Shown: positions 8,924 to 17,383, numbered from the stretch's first letter. The stretch: 64,000 bases of DNA from 1-14-0-10-45-29 sp041650255 (GCA_041650255.1 JBAZLL010000005.1:1-64000); one strand, 5' to 3'. A program made the numbers and translations. The notes: generated by a model from the letters alone, not told the origin.

Positions 8924-9062
8924 CCCTGGAAAAAGAAAAAGAAAACTAAAAACCAAAAAAAAGAAAACTAAACCCTGGAAAAAGAAAACTAAAACCCCAA
9001 AAAAAGAAAACTAAACCCTGGAAAAAGAAAACTAAAACCCCAAAAAAAGAAAACTAACTTTT
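8923..9062. repeat. Tandem repeat, about 45-bp unit
   Basis: A unit of the form CCCTGGAAAAAGAAAACTAAA plus CCCCAAAAAAAGAAAACTAAA is repeated between 8923 and 9062, with the last copies nearly identical. It is non-coding and strongly purine-skewed on the + strand. It fills the gap between the tRNA and the convergent SdpI-like gene. Confidence 0.75.
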
Positions 9063-9093
9063 GCCGGAAAAAGAAAATAAAAAATAAAAAGCC

Positions 9094-9735
9094 TCACTTC
9101 TTTTTCTCTTTTTGAAATTCCAAATAAGAATATACAAACGAGAATATTGCAATCATTACCAAAAGAATAATCGACGCAATAAATAACTGCGGAACAAATG
9201 CCCCAAACAATGCAATAACTGCCGCCACCTTGAACATCTTGGAACAAATATCATGAGTTTTAGTCCAAACATTCTCACTGCTCAAAGTCCAAGGCGTCCT
9301 TATTCCCACGAACCAATTCTGTTTTGCTCTTGAAATGACTACTCCCATATAATAAAATAGCGCACCGAATGCGGGGGCAAGAAAGCGCATTATGTCAATT
9401 TTATACCCGACCGAGTAAACTAATGTAAGCAGATATACGTAATACAAAAATCCGACAAGAATCGCAACCATTCCGTCATATTCCTTTTGAAACTCGGAAT
9501 AATTCTTTTTTAATGGGTCAAGCATGGGGATAACGTAAAACAGCCCAAGCATAACTAGTGATATAATGGGCATCAAAAACAGGGCAACTCCCTTATCCAT
9601 ATATCCGTCAACCTGCCCTTCAATATTCCAATGAGATGCCATTTTCTCTGGCATCTGCATGTAAAAATAAGCATACAATGCGGTGATAAATGAAAGCGCC
9701 ACAAGCGCGATACTCAGAATTTGCATTTTTCTCAT
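9094..9735 (-). CDS. SdpI-like / DUF1648 membrane protein
   Basis: 213 residues with six membrane segments. The first extracytoplasmic loop holds the DUF1648 signature, MPEKMASHWNIEGQVDGYMDK in two overlapping parts (MPEKMASHW, GQVDGYMDK). The C-terminal half has the SdpI-type motif VGIRTPWTLSSENVW with KTH. In Bacillus, SdpI gives immunity against the SdpC toxin and binds a repressor; in archaea the role is unknown. The start at 9735 is supported by GGGTGT upstream. The gene is alone, flanked on both sides by A-rich tandem repeats. Confidence 0.8.
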   Translation of the reverse strand: MRKMQILSIALVALSFITALYAYFYMQMPEKMASHWNIEGQVDGYMDKGVALFLMPIISLVMLGLFYVIPMLDPLKKNYSEFQKEYDGMVAILVGFLYYVYLLTLVYSVGYKIDIMRFLAPAFGALFYYMGVVISRAKQNWFVGIRTPWTLSSENVWTKTHDICSKMFKVAAVIALFGAFVPQLFIASIILLVMIAIFSFVYSYLEFQKEKKK

Positions 9736-9769
9736 ATCTACACCCTATTCCTTCCCATCTGCAAAGCTA

Positions 9770-9905
9770 AAAAACAGAACTGAAAAAGAAATTAGGGAAA
9801 AAATAGTACAAACCAAAAATTAAGAAAAGAAAACAAACTAAAAATATTACAAACCAAAAATTAAGAAAAGAAAACAACCAAAAATTAAGAAAAATAAAAA
9901 AAGAA
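9770..9905. repeat. A-rich tandem repeats
   Basis: Units of the form CAAACCAAAAATTAAGAAAAGAAAACAA recur at least three times between about 9808 and 9895, with shorter degenerate copies on either side. Non-coding; purine-rich on the + strand like the repeat downstream of the tRNA. Confidence 0.65.
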
Positions 9906-9914
9906 AATTTGCAA

Positions 9915-11162
9915 CTAAGCCTTCTTCTTCGCAGTCAATTTTTTCCCCGCAAAGAAAACCACCATTATCGCTGCAAGCACCCACACATACCATATATCAA
10001 TAATTTTTTCAATTATAGGTCGTGTTCGTGTAGTGAGCGAAAAGTCCTGTGTGTCGCTAAATGTTTTTCCTTGCGAATCTTCAAAATCTATCAAAAGACT
10101 CGACAGTTGCGTTCCGGGCGTGCCTTCCTTATCCACATGAATCAAATATTCAAGGTCTGCACTCTCGCCCGGTTTTATCGAATCAATATATCTGACCGTG
10201 CCATCCGTGCTGAACGGAAATATCGGCTTTATTTTTACCTTAACTTTTTTCGCTTCTTTCGTGCCCGTGTTCTCAAGTGTTATAATCACCGTTTCATCCT
10301 CTCCTATCGCAAGAAGCTTGTCTGATTTGGCACTTGCCTTAAACTCCGCTTTTTGCTTGAGCGGCAAAACAAGATTTATGCTCTCGCTCATTTTGCTTTT
10401 ATCCTCTTTTGCATATTGCAAATTCAACGTGAGCGTATAATCTCCGGGCTTTGCGTCTTTCTCAGCTTCTATAACAAATTCTGCATTGCCATTTTGGCGC
10501 GCGCCTATCGCTCCGACAGTTTGCGTTTTGCCCGCCCATTTTACTTCAATTCCTTTTTGCGCCTGCAAATTTGCAATAACCGATTCTGCCCTGCTACTAC
10601 CGGAATTATGCAATTTTATGCTAATTGTCGCCGTGTCGCCCGGGTAAATATCCTGCGGATTTGAGGAAGCCACGGTTGCAATGATATCCGGCTCTCCTCC
10701 AACGCGAACATTTAGTGTATTTGATTCACTAAACTTTGAGAAGCGTTTTTCATAAGTGGTGGCAACCGTTATCGGGTAAGTGCCACTTTCTGCAAGCGAA
10801 TCAATCGGTATCAAAAATGAAACACGCCCCTTCTCTTTTGCGTCCTGTGCGCAAAGGTCTCCCAAATATTGTGTGTCGGGTCCCTGATTAGAGAGGGGGT
10901 AAGACATTGATACCTGCACGGACACTCTTTCCGCGCAATTGTCGGTTTCAACGCTTCTTAGCTGTAATGTAAGATTAACAACATGTCCCGGTATTGTCGG
11001 CACCTCGCTTAGAGTATATTTTTCAAGCTCTATTTTCGGATTCAGCGAGGCAAACGAAATACTTGTCAGTGCCAAAAATATCATGAGCACCGCGAATGTC
11101 TTATTCGCAATGGTGTATTTGATTTCATCTTCGCATTTTTTCATCGAGCCCTTTGTTTTCAT
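9915..11162 (-). CDS. Secreted/anchored CARDB-type (COG1361, S-layer-like) protein
   Basis: 415 residues: a short basic N-terminus, a signal-anchor hydrophobic stretch (TFAVLMIFLALTSISFASL, residues about 23-42), three Ig-like CARDB/NEW3-type domains (about 45-155, 155-270, 270-385) and a C-terminal membrane helix (WYVWVLAAIMVVFFAG) followed by KKLTAKKKA. Tandem domains with VTVATTY, DIYPGDTATISIKLHNSGSS and GEDETVIITLENTG are typical of COG1361 proteins. It is the last gene of the exporter operon, 8 nt after the permease, with GGTGAT before its start. It probably sits outside the membrane as an accessory adhesin or substrate-handling part of the exporter; that role is inference from position. 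Confidence 0.75.
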   Translation of the reverse strand: MKTKGSMKKCEDEIKYTIANKTFAVLMIFLALTSISFASLNPKIELEKYTLSEVPTIPGHVVNLTLQLRSVETDNCAERVSVQVSMSYPLSNQGPDTQYLGDLCAQDAKEKGRVSFLIPIDSLAESGTYPITVATTYEKRFSKFSESNTLNVRVGGEPDIIATVASSNPQDIYPGDTATISIKLHNSGSSRAESVIANLQAQKGIEVKWAGKTQTVGAIGARQNGNAEFVIEAEKDAKPGDYTLTLNLQYAKEDKSKMSESINLVLPLKQKAEFKASAKSDKLLAIGEDETVIITLENTGTKEAKKVKVKIKPIFPFSTDGTVRYIDSIKPGESADLEYLIHVDKEGTPGTQLSSLLIDFEDSQGKTFSDTQDFSLTTRTRPIIEKIIDIWYVWVLAAIMVVFFAGKKLTAKKKA

Positions 11163-11170
11163 AATATCAC

Positions 11171-12820
11171 CTACAGAAGCTCCCTCTTAAAGAGCAATAC
11201 GCTGGCAACTAATGTCGCAAGCGCAAATACAATCAGAAACGTCATATCTGGCATAACCTGCCAAATAGAGAATCCCTTAATCATTATTCCTCGCAATGCG
11301 TCCGATGCGTAAGTAACCGGAATCGCATTTGAAATTCCCTGCAAAACCGGAGGCATTGTTTCAATCGGCAAAAACACTCCAGACAAAAACATCGTGGGCA
11401 GTGTCGCAAGCATCGCAATTGACATATATTGCTCCTGCGATTTTGCAATCACGGACATTATCATACCCAATCCGGTTGCTCCTGCCGCATATATCGCAAT
11501 TACTACAAATATCTCGGCAAGGCTTCCCTTTATTGTAACTCCGAAAAGAAGTATTGCAACAAACACAATAATGCTTGAGCGAATTGTCTCCAGCAAAATG
11601 TAATACAGCAGCGTTCCGGAAATTATCGTAACATTTGAAGTCGGGGTGAGAAACACTCTTGTCATAGAGCCATCTTTTCTTTCCCCGGCAACTGCGCGCC
11701 CAAGCCCCATCACTGCCCCCTGGAAAATAATAAGTGCAAGGATACTCGGAATCAAAAAGTCCAATCCGGGCCTTCCGCTTCCATAAGGCTCAATTTCAGT
11801 AAGCGCAATCGGCGGATTGTCCGCATTTATTTTTGCAATGGAACTTATTTCATTCATTTGCTGCTTGGCAGAATTTACCATTTCATAAGATGCGCTAATC
11901 GCCTCTTTTTCCGCAAGCGAAGTTGCATAATTTGCCTCGGATGCATAATATACTTTCGCCATGCTTGCCGCAGTTTTTGCATTCACCGCCTGCAACCCGC
12001 CATAGGTGGAAATCTGCAATAATGTCGCCTGTTGCGTGTCTCCCGATGCAAGCGCCGCCAACGAGCCTGAAAAGCCCGGTCCGGGGGAATATGCAGATGC
12101 AATCTCGTTCTGGTCTATCAAATAACCGAGCGAATTCTTGAGACCTTCAATCGTGTCCCCAAGTGTGCTTGCAGTTTTTGCCGAGAGTTGTTTTGAGCTT
12201 CTATATTCATTTTTAATCAGGTTCATTCTTTGCTCATTATTATCCTGTGCCGCAACTTCAATTGTTTTTTGTGCCATGCTTGCATACTGCTCTCCCACTG
12301 CCGCTTTGGCAGCCACCGCTTTCATTCTCTGCGCATAAAGTTGGGACGAGAGGCTTTGTACAAACAGCCGCGTGGATGCCTTGTTAATTTGCGCAATTGT
12401 AGGGTCGGCTTCATCCACAATTACCAGCATGGACGCGGTTTTTCCATCCTTAATATCCTTTTCAAATCCTTTCGGTATGATAAATAATATTTTTACTTTC
12501 CCCTCTTCCACAAGCCTTTTTCCTTCATCCTGACTTGATACCTGCCGTTTTATTGAAAATATTTCGGACGTGTACAGGTTTGATTGCACCATCTGCGAAA
12601 AATTTGAGTTGTCATAATCAACTATCGCCGCAGACACATGCTTTGGAACCTCTCCAGCAGTAAAGCCGTATATGAGTATCATCACAAGCGGGAACAACAA
12701 AAGGAAAAACAGGCGAACCTTATCCTTTTTCATTACCATCCAGTTCTTTTTTACAATAGCCGATACCTTTTTGCCGTCAAGCAATTTTTCGCTAGAGCCG
12801 TTTGTGTGCGTGCCTGCCAT
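11171..12820 (-). CDS. ABC-2 type transporter permease
   Basis: 549 residues. One membrane helix near residues 35-53, a long extracytoplasmic domain (about 55-355) with coiled-coil stretches, then five or six helices at the C-terminus. This is the ABC2_membrane_3 layout of exporters for drugs, lipids or polymers. The FLIPSILALIIFQGAVMGLG and MSIAMLATLPTMFLSGVFLP segments fit the family. It begins 1 nt after the ATPase stop and precedes the CARDB protein, so ATPase, permease and accessory protein form one unit. Substrate unknown. Confidence 0.85.
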   Translation of the reverse strand: MAGTHTNGSSEKLLDGKKVSAIVKKNWMVMKKDKVRLFFLLLFPLVMILIYGFTAGEVPKHVSAAIVDYDNSNFSQMVQSNLYTSEIFSIKRQVSSQDEGKRLVEEGKVKILFIIPKGFEKDIKDGKTASMLVIVDEADPTIAQINKASTRLFVQSLSSQLYAQRMKAVAAKAAVGEQYASMAQKTIEVAAQDNNEQRMNLIKNEYRSSKQLSAKTASTLGDTIEGLKNSLGYLIDQNEIASAYSPGPGFSGSLAALASGDTQQATLLQISTYGGLQAVNAKTAASMAKVYYASEANYATSLAEKEAISASYEMVNSAKQQMNEISSIAKINADNPPIALTEIEPYGSGRPGLDFLIPSILALIIFQGAVMGLGRAVAGERKDGSMTRVFLTPTSNVTIISGTLLYYILLETIRSSIIVFVAILLFGVTIKGSLAEIFVVIAIYAAGATGLGMIMSVIAKSQEQYMSIAMLATLPTMFLSGVFLPIETMPPVLQGISNAIPVTYASDALRGIMIKGFSIWQVMPDMTFLIVFALATLVASVLLFKRELL

Positions 12821-12821
12821 C

Positions 12822-13772
12822 CTAGTCCCTCACGTCCTTTTTTGTAAGATTGATAAAAACATCTTCAAGAGAAGGTTCGGCCGTTCGCAGTTCTTTCACT
12901 TTCACATGCTTTTTTGCAAGATAATTGGAAAGTGTGAGTAGTGCCGCCTTTTCCATATTTTTCATGCTTATTTCAATTTTGTTTCCTTTCACAGTTATCG
13001 TATCTATCTTTAGAAACTCCTTTATCTCTTCAGCCAATTTGTGTGCAGGTTCATCAGTTTCAATTTCTATCCTATGATTTCCGCCGTGTTTGCGCTTTAG
13101 CTCCTGCGGCGTTCCTTCCGCAATGATATGCCCTTTATCCATAATTGCGATGCGCTGGCAAAGCTTGTCCGCTTCTTCCATATCGTGTGTGGTGTAAACA
13201 ATCGTCATTCCGGAATCGTTTAGTCTTTTTGTAAGCTCACGCAAGGCAATTCTGCTTTGTGGATCAAGCCCAGTTGTGGGCTCATCCATAAATAGTATTT
13301 GCGGCTTGTGCAAAAGCCCTGCCGCAACGGACAGTCTTTGTTTCATTCCGCCTGAAAATCCCTCGGAATAAATATCCTTTTTCTCGTACAATCCGACGGT
13401 TTTTAGCAGTTCTTCGCTTCTTTTTATGATTTCTGATTTGTTCATTCCAAAGAGTTCTCCGATATACCAAAGATTCTCCATCGGGGTAAGCTCTCCAAAG
13501 AGTGCAAATTCCTGCGGAACAACGCCTATTTTGCTTCTTACAATTGCCGCGTCCCTGACAAGGTCGTATCCGGCAATTTTTGCTTTCCCTCCATTTGGTG
13601 CAAGAAGAGTCGTGAGCATCTTAATCGTAGTAGTTTTTCCGGCGCCGTTTGGACCCAAAAAACCGAAGAGTTCTCCCTTTTTTATCTTAAGCTCAAGTGA
13701 GTTGACCGCTGTAAAACTGCCAAATTTCTTTGTAAGTCCCGCGCATTCAACGTCAAGTTCTTCGTTCGTCAT
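12822..13772 (-). CDS. ABC-2 type transporter ATP-binding protein (DrrA/CcmA type)
   Basis: About 316 residues. Walker A GPNGAGKTTT, Q-loop in GVVPQEFALFG, signature GFSGGMKQRL, Walker B ILFMDEPTTGLDPQ and H-loop YTTHDMEEAD are all intact, so it should hydrolyse ATP and drive the adjacent permease. The C-terminal 80 residues form the DrrA-like extension. An ATG at 13790 is in frame, but the one at 13772 has AGAGGA 7 nt upstream and gives the normal family start. It is the first gene of the operon and is transcribed divergently from the PadR regulator across 92 bp. Confidence 0.85.
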   Translation of the reverse strand: MTNEELDVECAGLTKKFGSFTAVNSLELKIKKGELFGFLGPNGAGKTTTIKMLTTLLAPNGGKAKIAGYDLVRDAAIVRSKIGVVPQEFALFGELTPMENLWYIGELFGMNKSEIIKRSEELLKTVGLYEKKDIYSEGFSGGMKQRLSVAAGLLHKPQILFMDEPTTGLDPQSRIALRELTKRLNDSGMTIVYTTHDMEEADKLCQRIAIMDKGHIIAEGTPQELKRKHGGNHRIEIETDEPAHKLAEEIKEFLKIDTITVKGNKIEISMKNMEKAALLTLSNYLAKKHVKVKELRTAEPSLEDVFINLTKKDVRD

Positions 13773-13789
13773 GGCAATTCCTCTAGGCA

Positions 13790-13825
13790 TATTCCATTTT
13801 TAGTAATATTCTATTTATTGGAATA
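13790..13825. promoter_or_regulatory. Inverted repeat, candidate PadR operator
   Basis: TATTCCA (13790-13796) is mirrored by TGGAATA (13819-13825). A tighter inner pair, TATTC (13807-13811) and GAATA (13821-13825), has a 9-nt spacer. It overlaps the start of the exporter operon and sits just before a TTTATAATACTT TATA-like box for the regulator gene. PadR proteins normally bind such A/T-rich dyads next to their own gene. Confidence 0.5.
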
Positions 13826-13864
13826 GTTTTATAATACTTCTCCGCGCAGATTAAACCGGTAATA

Positions 13865-14251
13865 ATGTTTAGCAACAAAAAAATTTCCAATGTACAAAGA
13901 GTTTGCAGCAAAAACGATCTTCCTGGTCCGGTGACCTTTCTTGGTCTTTATTTCATTTGGCGCCTCTCAAAGAGCCCCGCGCACGGCTATTCTCTTGTTG
14001 AGGAGGTGCGCACGAACACCCCGTTCAAGCACATAAAAATGTCCACCGTTTATCTTGTGCTATCAAAGCTTGAAACATCCGGGCTGGTAAAAAGCGCAAG
14101 AAAGGCCGTTGGTATGCGCGTGCGCAAAATCTATACCACTACAAAAAAAGGCAGAGAGCTGTTTGAGAGCAAACGGGGAAAACATATGCACGGTCCCATT
14201 CGCGAATTCATGGCGGAATTGCTCGGATTAAAATTAGAGACAAAAGGCTGA
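13865..14251 (+). CDS. PadR family transcriptional regulator
   Basis: 128 residues. The winged helix-turn-helix of PadR proteins is clear: HGYSLVEEV, then STVYLVLSKLETSGLV and the wing GMRVRKIYTTTKKGRELFE. It lacks the long C-terminal dimer helix of classical PadR, so it belongs to the short subfamily (s1-like). It is divergent from the ABC-2 exporter operon and probably represses it until an exporter substrate binds. A TATA-like TTTATAATA lies about 30 nt before the start. Confidence 0.85.
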   Translation: MFSNKKISNVQRVCSKNDLPGPVTFLGLYFIWRLSKSPAHGYSLVEEVRTNTPFKHIKMSTVYLVLSKLETSGLVKSARKAVGMRVRKIYTTTKKGRELFESKRGKHMHGPIREFMAELLGLKLETKG

Positions 14252-14295
14252 AATTCTCCACTCTAAAGTAATATAAGATTTCAAATTCATCCTTT

Positions 14296-14377
14296 TCTTA
14301 GATGATGATTCCAGTTTTACTGAGCACGGGCTTTTGCCCATGTGTTGATGAATACCTGGAGCACTGATATTCTAAGA
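14296..14377 (+). ncRNA. Box C/D methylation guide sRNA, predicted to target tRNA-Trp C34
   Basis: All four boxes are present in order: C ATGATGA (14302-14308), D' CTGA (14320-14323), C' TTGATGA (14345-14351), D CTGA (14364-14367). The ends TCTTAG (14296-14301) and CTAAGA (14372-14377) form a 6-bp terminal stem. Guide 1 is 14309-14319 and guide 2 is 14352-14363. Bases 14354-14362 of guide 2 are fully complementary to pre-tRNA-Trp 8737-8745 in this window. The fifth base before box D (14359) pairs with C34 of the anticodon, the position known to be 2'-O-methylated in archaeal tRNA-Trp. The RNA would work with L7Ae, Nop5 and fibrillarin. The target of guide 1 is not identified. Confidence 0.85.
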
Positions 14378-14395
14378 TACATCAAACTCTTAGAA

Positions 14396-14402
14396 TTTTT
14401 TT
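14396..14402 (+). terminator. Oligo-T terminator of the C/D sRNA
   Basis: Seven T residues 19 nt after the terminal stem of the guide RNA; the likely 3' end of its transcript. Confidence 0.45.
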
Positions 14403-14416
14403 ACAATGCGCCCGAT

Positions 14417-15253
14417 TCAGGCTTCGGGAACAATAGTATACGCGCAAATCTTTGTGCCTTCATTAACAAGTGTGATATTTGTTGCATTAGATTTTATTGA
14501 TGCTGTTGAAGCGTTTATGCTGTACACTCGATGCGATTCATAATACTCTTTGACAATTTCTTTCATTTCCCGTTTTGTCGGAGATACATAATATTCTCCT
14601 ACTTCGAATTTTTTACACATCGCTTCAATTTTCTCCAACGCACTCTCAACTTTGTCCTGTTGTCTGTTCAACCAAATGTGCGGGGCCAAATAAGAAAGCC
14701 CTCCAATCATCGCACCCACTACTCCTCCAATTGCCGCACCCATATGGTTTTTTTTGAGCAAATACTCGCATGTCGCGCAGATGGAAACAATCCCCAAAGC
14801 CGCCTTCAATCCAATTTTATCCCATCTTATGTGTGCATTTTCAAAATATGCCTTGGTGTCGTGTGCCAGCGCATGATGGCAATTTTCGCTATTGTTGGTA
14901 ATAATTCCGTCTGCATATCTTATCTTGAATCCGAGTGCTTTTTTGTGCAGTTTGCGCACTTTTTTATGTAATATTTTTTCTTGCGAGGATTCCAACTCTT
15001 GGTGCTCTATCAATCCCAATTTTTCACAAAACTCGTTTATTTTTCTAAATACAGGCGTGGCCAAAATTTTTTGTTTTGGCTCTTTTGTATTTTGTGCCTC
15101 TATTTTTTTATTGAGCGTTTTTACTTTTTTATCAAATGCAATCAGTTCATTGACAACTTTTTTCAGGCTCTTATCTTTTTCAAGTAGCAAATCTTCTCTA
15201 TTTCCAAATTTCGTTTGTATTTTTTGCACTACCAAATTTTTTAGTATCTGCAT
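14417..15253 (-). CDS. Hypothetical protein with central membrane hairpin
   Basis: About 278 residues, not recognised. The first 105 residues are strongly charged and helical (coiled-coil-like, rich in KKLHKKAL-type stretches). A central region (about 150-190) holds two hydrophobic segments, LKAALGIVSICATCEYLL and GAAIGGVVGAMIGGLSYL, the second Gly-rich, typical of a membrane hairpin. The rest is soluble and ends in a beta-rich stretch. A GTG at 15262 is possible; the ATG at 15253 has GTGGTG upstream. It stands alone and converges on the C/D sRNA. Confidence 0.65.
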   Translation of the reverse strand: MQILKNLVVQKIQTKFGNREDLLLEKDKSLKKVVNELIAFDKKVKTLNKKIEAQNTKEPKQKILATPVFRKINEFCEKLGLIEHQELESSQEKILHKKVRKLHKKALGFKIRYADGIITNNSENCHHALAHDTKAYFENAHIRWDKIGLKAALGIVSICATCEYLLKKNHMGAAIGGVVGAMIGGLSYLAPHIWLNRQQDKVESALEKIEAMCKKFEVGEYYVSPTKREMKEIVKEYYESHRVYSINASTASIKSNATNITLVNEGTKICAYTIVPEA

Positions 15254-15406
15254 AAACACCACTAAGCCTTTGTTGATACATTTGTTTATGTTACAATATT
15301 TATATCATTATGCACTCTGTTTCGGGATAAACTTGTTTTTGCAAACAAAAAATTCACCCCTAAACCGATTGGTAATTATTTTTAACTCTCCCTCCCATTT
15401 TTTGCT

Positions 15407-16168
15407 GTGTCTAAAAGAAAACGGGCAAAAAGCAAGCAAGCATCAGCTCATGCAGGGAAAAAAACCCTCATTGTGAAATTCTCCAAAAAATCAAGGGCAA
15501 AATATGCAAAACGCCCCAGTGCAAAATCAATGCACAACCAAATTTCGTCCAAAGAAAAAACAAAAAAAGACACAAAAAAGTTTGACGACCCGCTTGCAGT
15601 GCCTATGCCGAAAAGTTGGATGGACTCAAAATCATGCGCGCAAATAATCCAATATCGCAAAACGCAATATCGCTTATGGAGCTGGGCGGTTGCCCTCTCA
15701 ATTTTATTGCTTTTTAGCGTAGCAGGAATAGAAATTCTTTCCGATATGAACATTCTTGCAAGTCCAAGTGAAAATCATGCTTTGATTCTGCAAGGTGCCG
15801 ACATTCTCGCAATATTTGTAATCGGGCTTGAGCTTGTATCCAGTTTTTCGCATTCCAAAAACAAGGCGCTTTTTGTAGCAGAAAACTGGCTGGCAATACT
15901 GGCTATTTTACCTATTGGTCTTTTCGCCCGCGCATTAAAGGCATTTGAAGTGTTTGCATTAATGGAGGAAATATCCATTTTGCGCGGCTTTCAAATGGCG
16001 GGAAAATTCGGTGAGATTTCAAACATTGTGCCTTCTCTTGAAATTCCGTTTGAGATAAAATTAAGCGAACTATTCTCCGGTATTTTTGTTTCGGTGCGCC
16101 AAGTTTTTGCCTCTCTTAATCCCATTTTTCTGATTCTCAAAAGCGCGATATTGCGCATTTTAAGATAA
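15407..16168 (+). CDS. Hypothetical membrane protein, possibly voltage-sensor-like
   Basis: 253 residues starting at GTG 15407. Residues 1-60 are a basic, lysine/serine-rich tail. Four hydrophobic segments follow (about 83-103, 120-138, 150-170, 180-200). The order, with acidic residues in the second and third segments (LELVSS, ENWLAILAIL) followed by FARALKAFEVF and ILRGFQMAGKF, recalls the S1-S4 voltage-sensor part of ion channels, but no pore follows and basic residues in the fourth segment are few. Treat as a membrane protein of unknown role. Confidence 0.55.
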   Translation: MSKRKRAKSKQASAHAGKKTLIVKFSKKSRAKYAKRPSAKSMHNQISSKEKTKKDTKKFDDPLAVPMPKSWMDSKSCAQIIQYRKTQYRLWSWAVALSILLLFSVAGIEILSDMNILASPSENHALILQGADILAIFVIGLELVSSFSHSKNKALFVAENWLAILAILPIGLFARALKAFEVFALMEEISILRGFQMAGKFGEISNIVPSLEIPFEIKLSELFSGIFVSVRQVFASLNPIFLILKSAILRILR

Positions 16169-16246
16169 ACCATGTGTGCAAATGTCGCACTTTTTTTTCG
16201 CGTCTTGGCGGCAAATGCTTTTAAGCCTCAATTTTGAGCACTTCTT

Positions 16247-17296
16247 ATGGAATGCAAAAACCTCTTGCCTTTGATGGCAATATTGCTTATTTTGCCGGCA
16301 CTACTGATTGCCGGGTGTCTCGGCTCTGGGAAAACACAAGCGGAGCCTACTTATACTCCTCCGGCTTTAGAAGAAAAACTTTATCCTGTTGTGGTGCAGG
16401 AAGAGCCGGCCGCTCCGAATGTAACTAAATTGGTCCCGTTTGAGCTCACATTCATCAATGTCGGATACGGCGACGCATCCCTTATACAGTCCGAGGGGAA
16501 AAACATTCTAATTGACACCGGACCGGATGCAGATGCCTCAAAAATAAAATCGGTTCTTGCATCAAAAGGGGTAAAAAAAATAGACCTGCTCGTGCTCTCC
16601 GAAGATGATATACTTTTTGTGAACGGCGCCGCAGACATCTTGCGCTCATATCCCGTGGATGAAGTTTGGGTATCTGGCGGCAGACCAAAGGCAGGATTTA
16701 TGCCAGTCATTCTTCCGCTCGCAAAAAACTCAATTGTAAAAACCGTGCTTTACGGGGACAATTATACACTTGGGAACCTAAGCCTCACGGTTCTTAATCC
16801 GTTCCCCGGCGAAAACAACACAAGTCCGGACCTTGACTCAATCGTTCTGAAAGCAAAATACGCAGATTTTTGCTCGCTTATTTTCAGCAACTCGGAAGCA
16901 TCCGGTGCAACCGGCTCTGATGGCGGAACAGTATTTGGCGGTGTTGACAGCCGCATAATTTCAGGTCCGATTTCAATTCAAAACTGCAAAGTGCTAAAGG
17001 TATCCCACCACGGTTCCGGAAATTCCGCATCATTTCAGCTTCTAAATGAAGTGAATCCGGACGTCGGTGTAATCAGCGCGGGGCTCAATTTGCCGGAAAA
17101 CAAATATCCCGAGCCAACTGCGATTCGCAGATTGCTTTTGCGCAACATGTCTGTTTATGTGACGGACAAGCTCGGCTCAATAACCGTGCTCTCTGATGGA
17201 AACGAATACAAGATGGAAACCGAATATCCACGCGATGAAAAATATGCGATTTTCATAAACGATGTAGGGCAGGGCGGGCTTTTGTACTGGAGATAA
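16247..17296 (+). CDS. Lipoprotein with degenerate ComEC-type metallo-beta-lactamase fold
   Basis: 349 residues. A lipoprotein-type signal ends in LLIAGC (Cys about residue 24), so the protein is probably membrane-anchored outside the cell. The rest resembles the metallo-beta-lactamase domain of ComEC/Rec2 and related hydrolases: FINVGYGDASLIQSEGKNIL, IDTGPDADAS, then the C-terminal SHHGSGNSASFQLL and NKYPEPT marks. The metal-binding HxHxDH motif that should follow IDLLVLS is replaced by EDDILF, so the usual two-metal site cannot form. It may be an inactive binding protein. Unlinked to competence genes here. Confidence 0.7.
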   Translation: MECKNLLPLMAILLILPALLIAGCLGSGKTQAEPTYTPPALEEKLYPVVVQEEPAAPNVTKLVPFELTFINVGYGDASLIQSEGKNILIDTGPDADASKIKSVLASKGVKKIDLLVLSEDDILFVNGAADILRSYPVDEVWVSGGRPKAGFMPVILPLAKNSIVKTVLYGDNYTLGNLSLTVLNPFPGENNTSPDLDSIVLKAKYADFCSLIFSNSEASGATGSDGGTVFGGVDSRIISGPISIQNCKVLKVSHHGSGNSASFQLLNEVNPDVGVISAGLNLPENKYPEPTAIRRLLLRNMSVYVTDKLGSITVLSDGNEYKMETEYPRDEKYAIFINDVGQGGLLYWR

Positions 17297-17383
17297 AAAA
17301 TTAGTTTGCAATTTTTTCTTTTGTATTTTTTATTTCTAATTTTTATTTGTTTTTTATCCGGATTTTTTTAAGCAGAATTTTTT

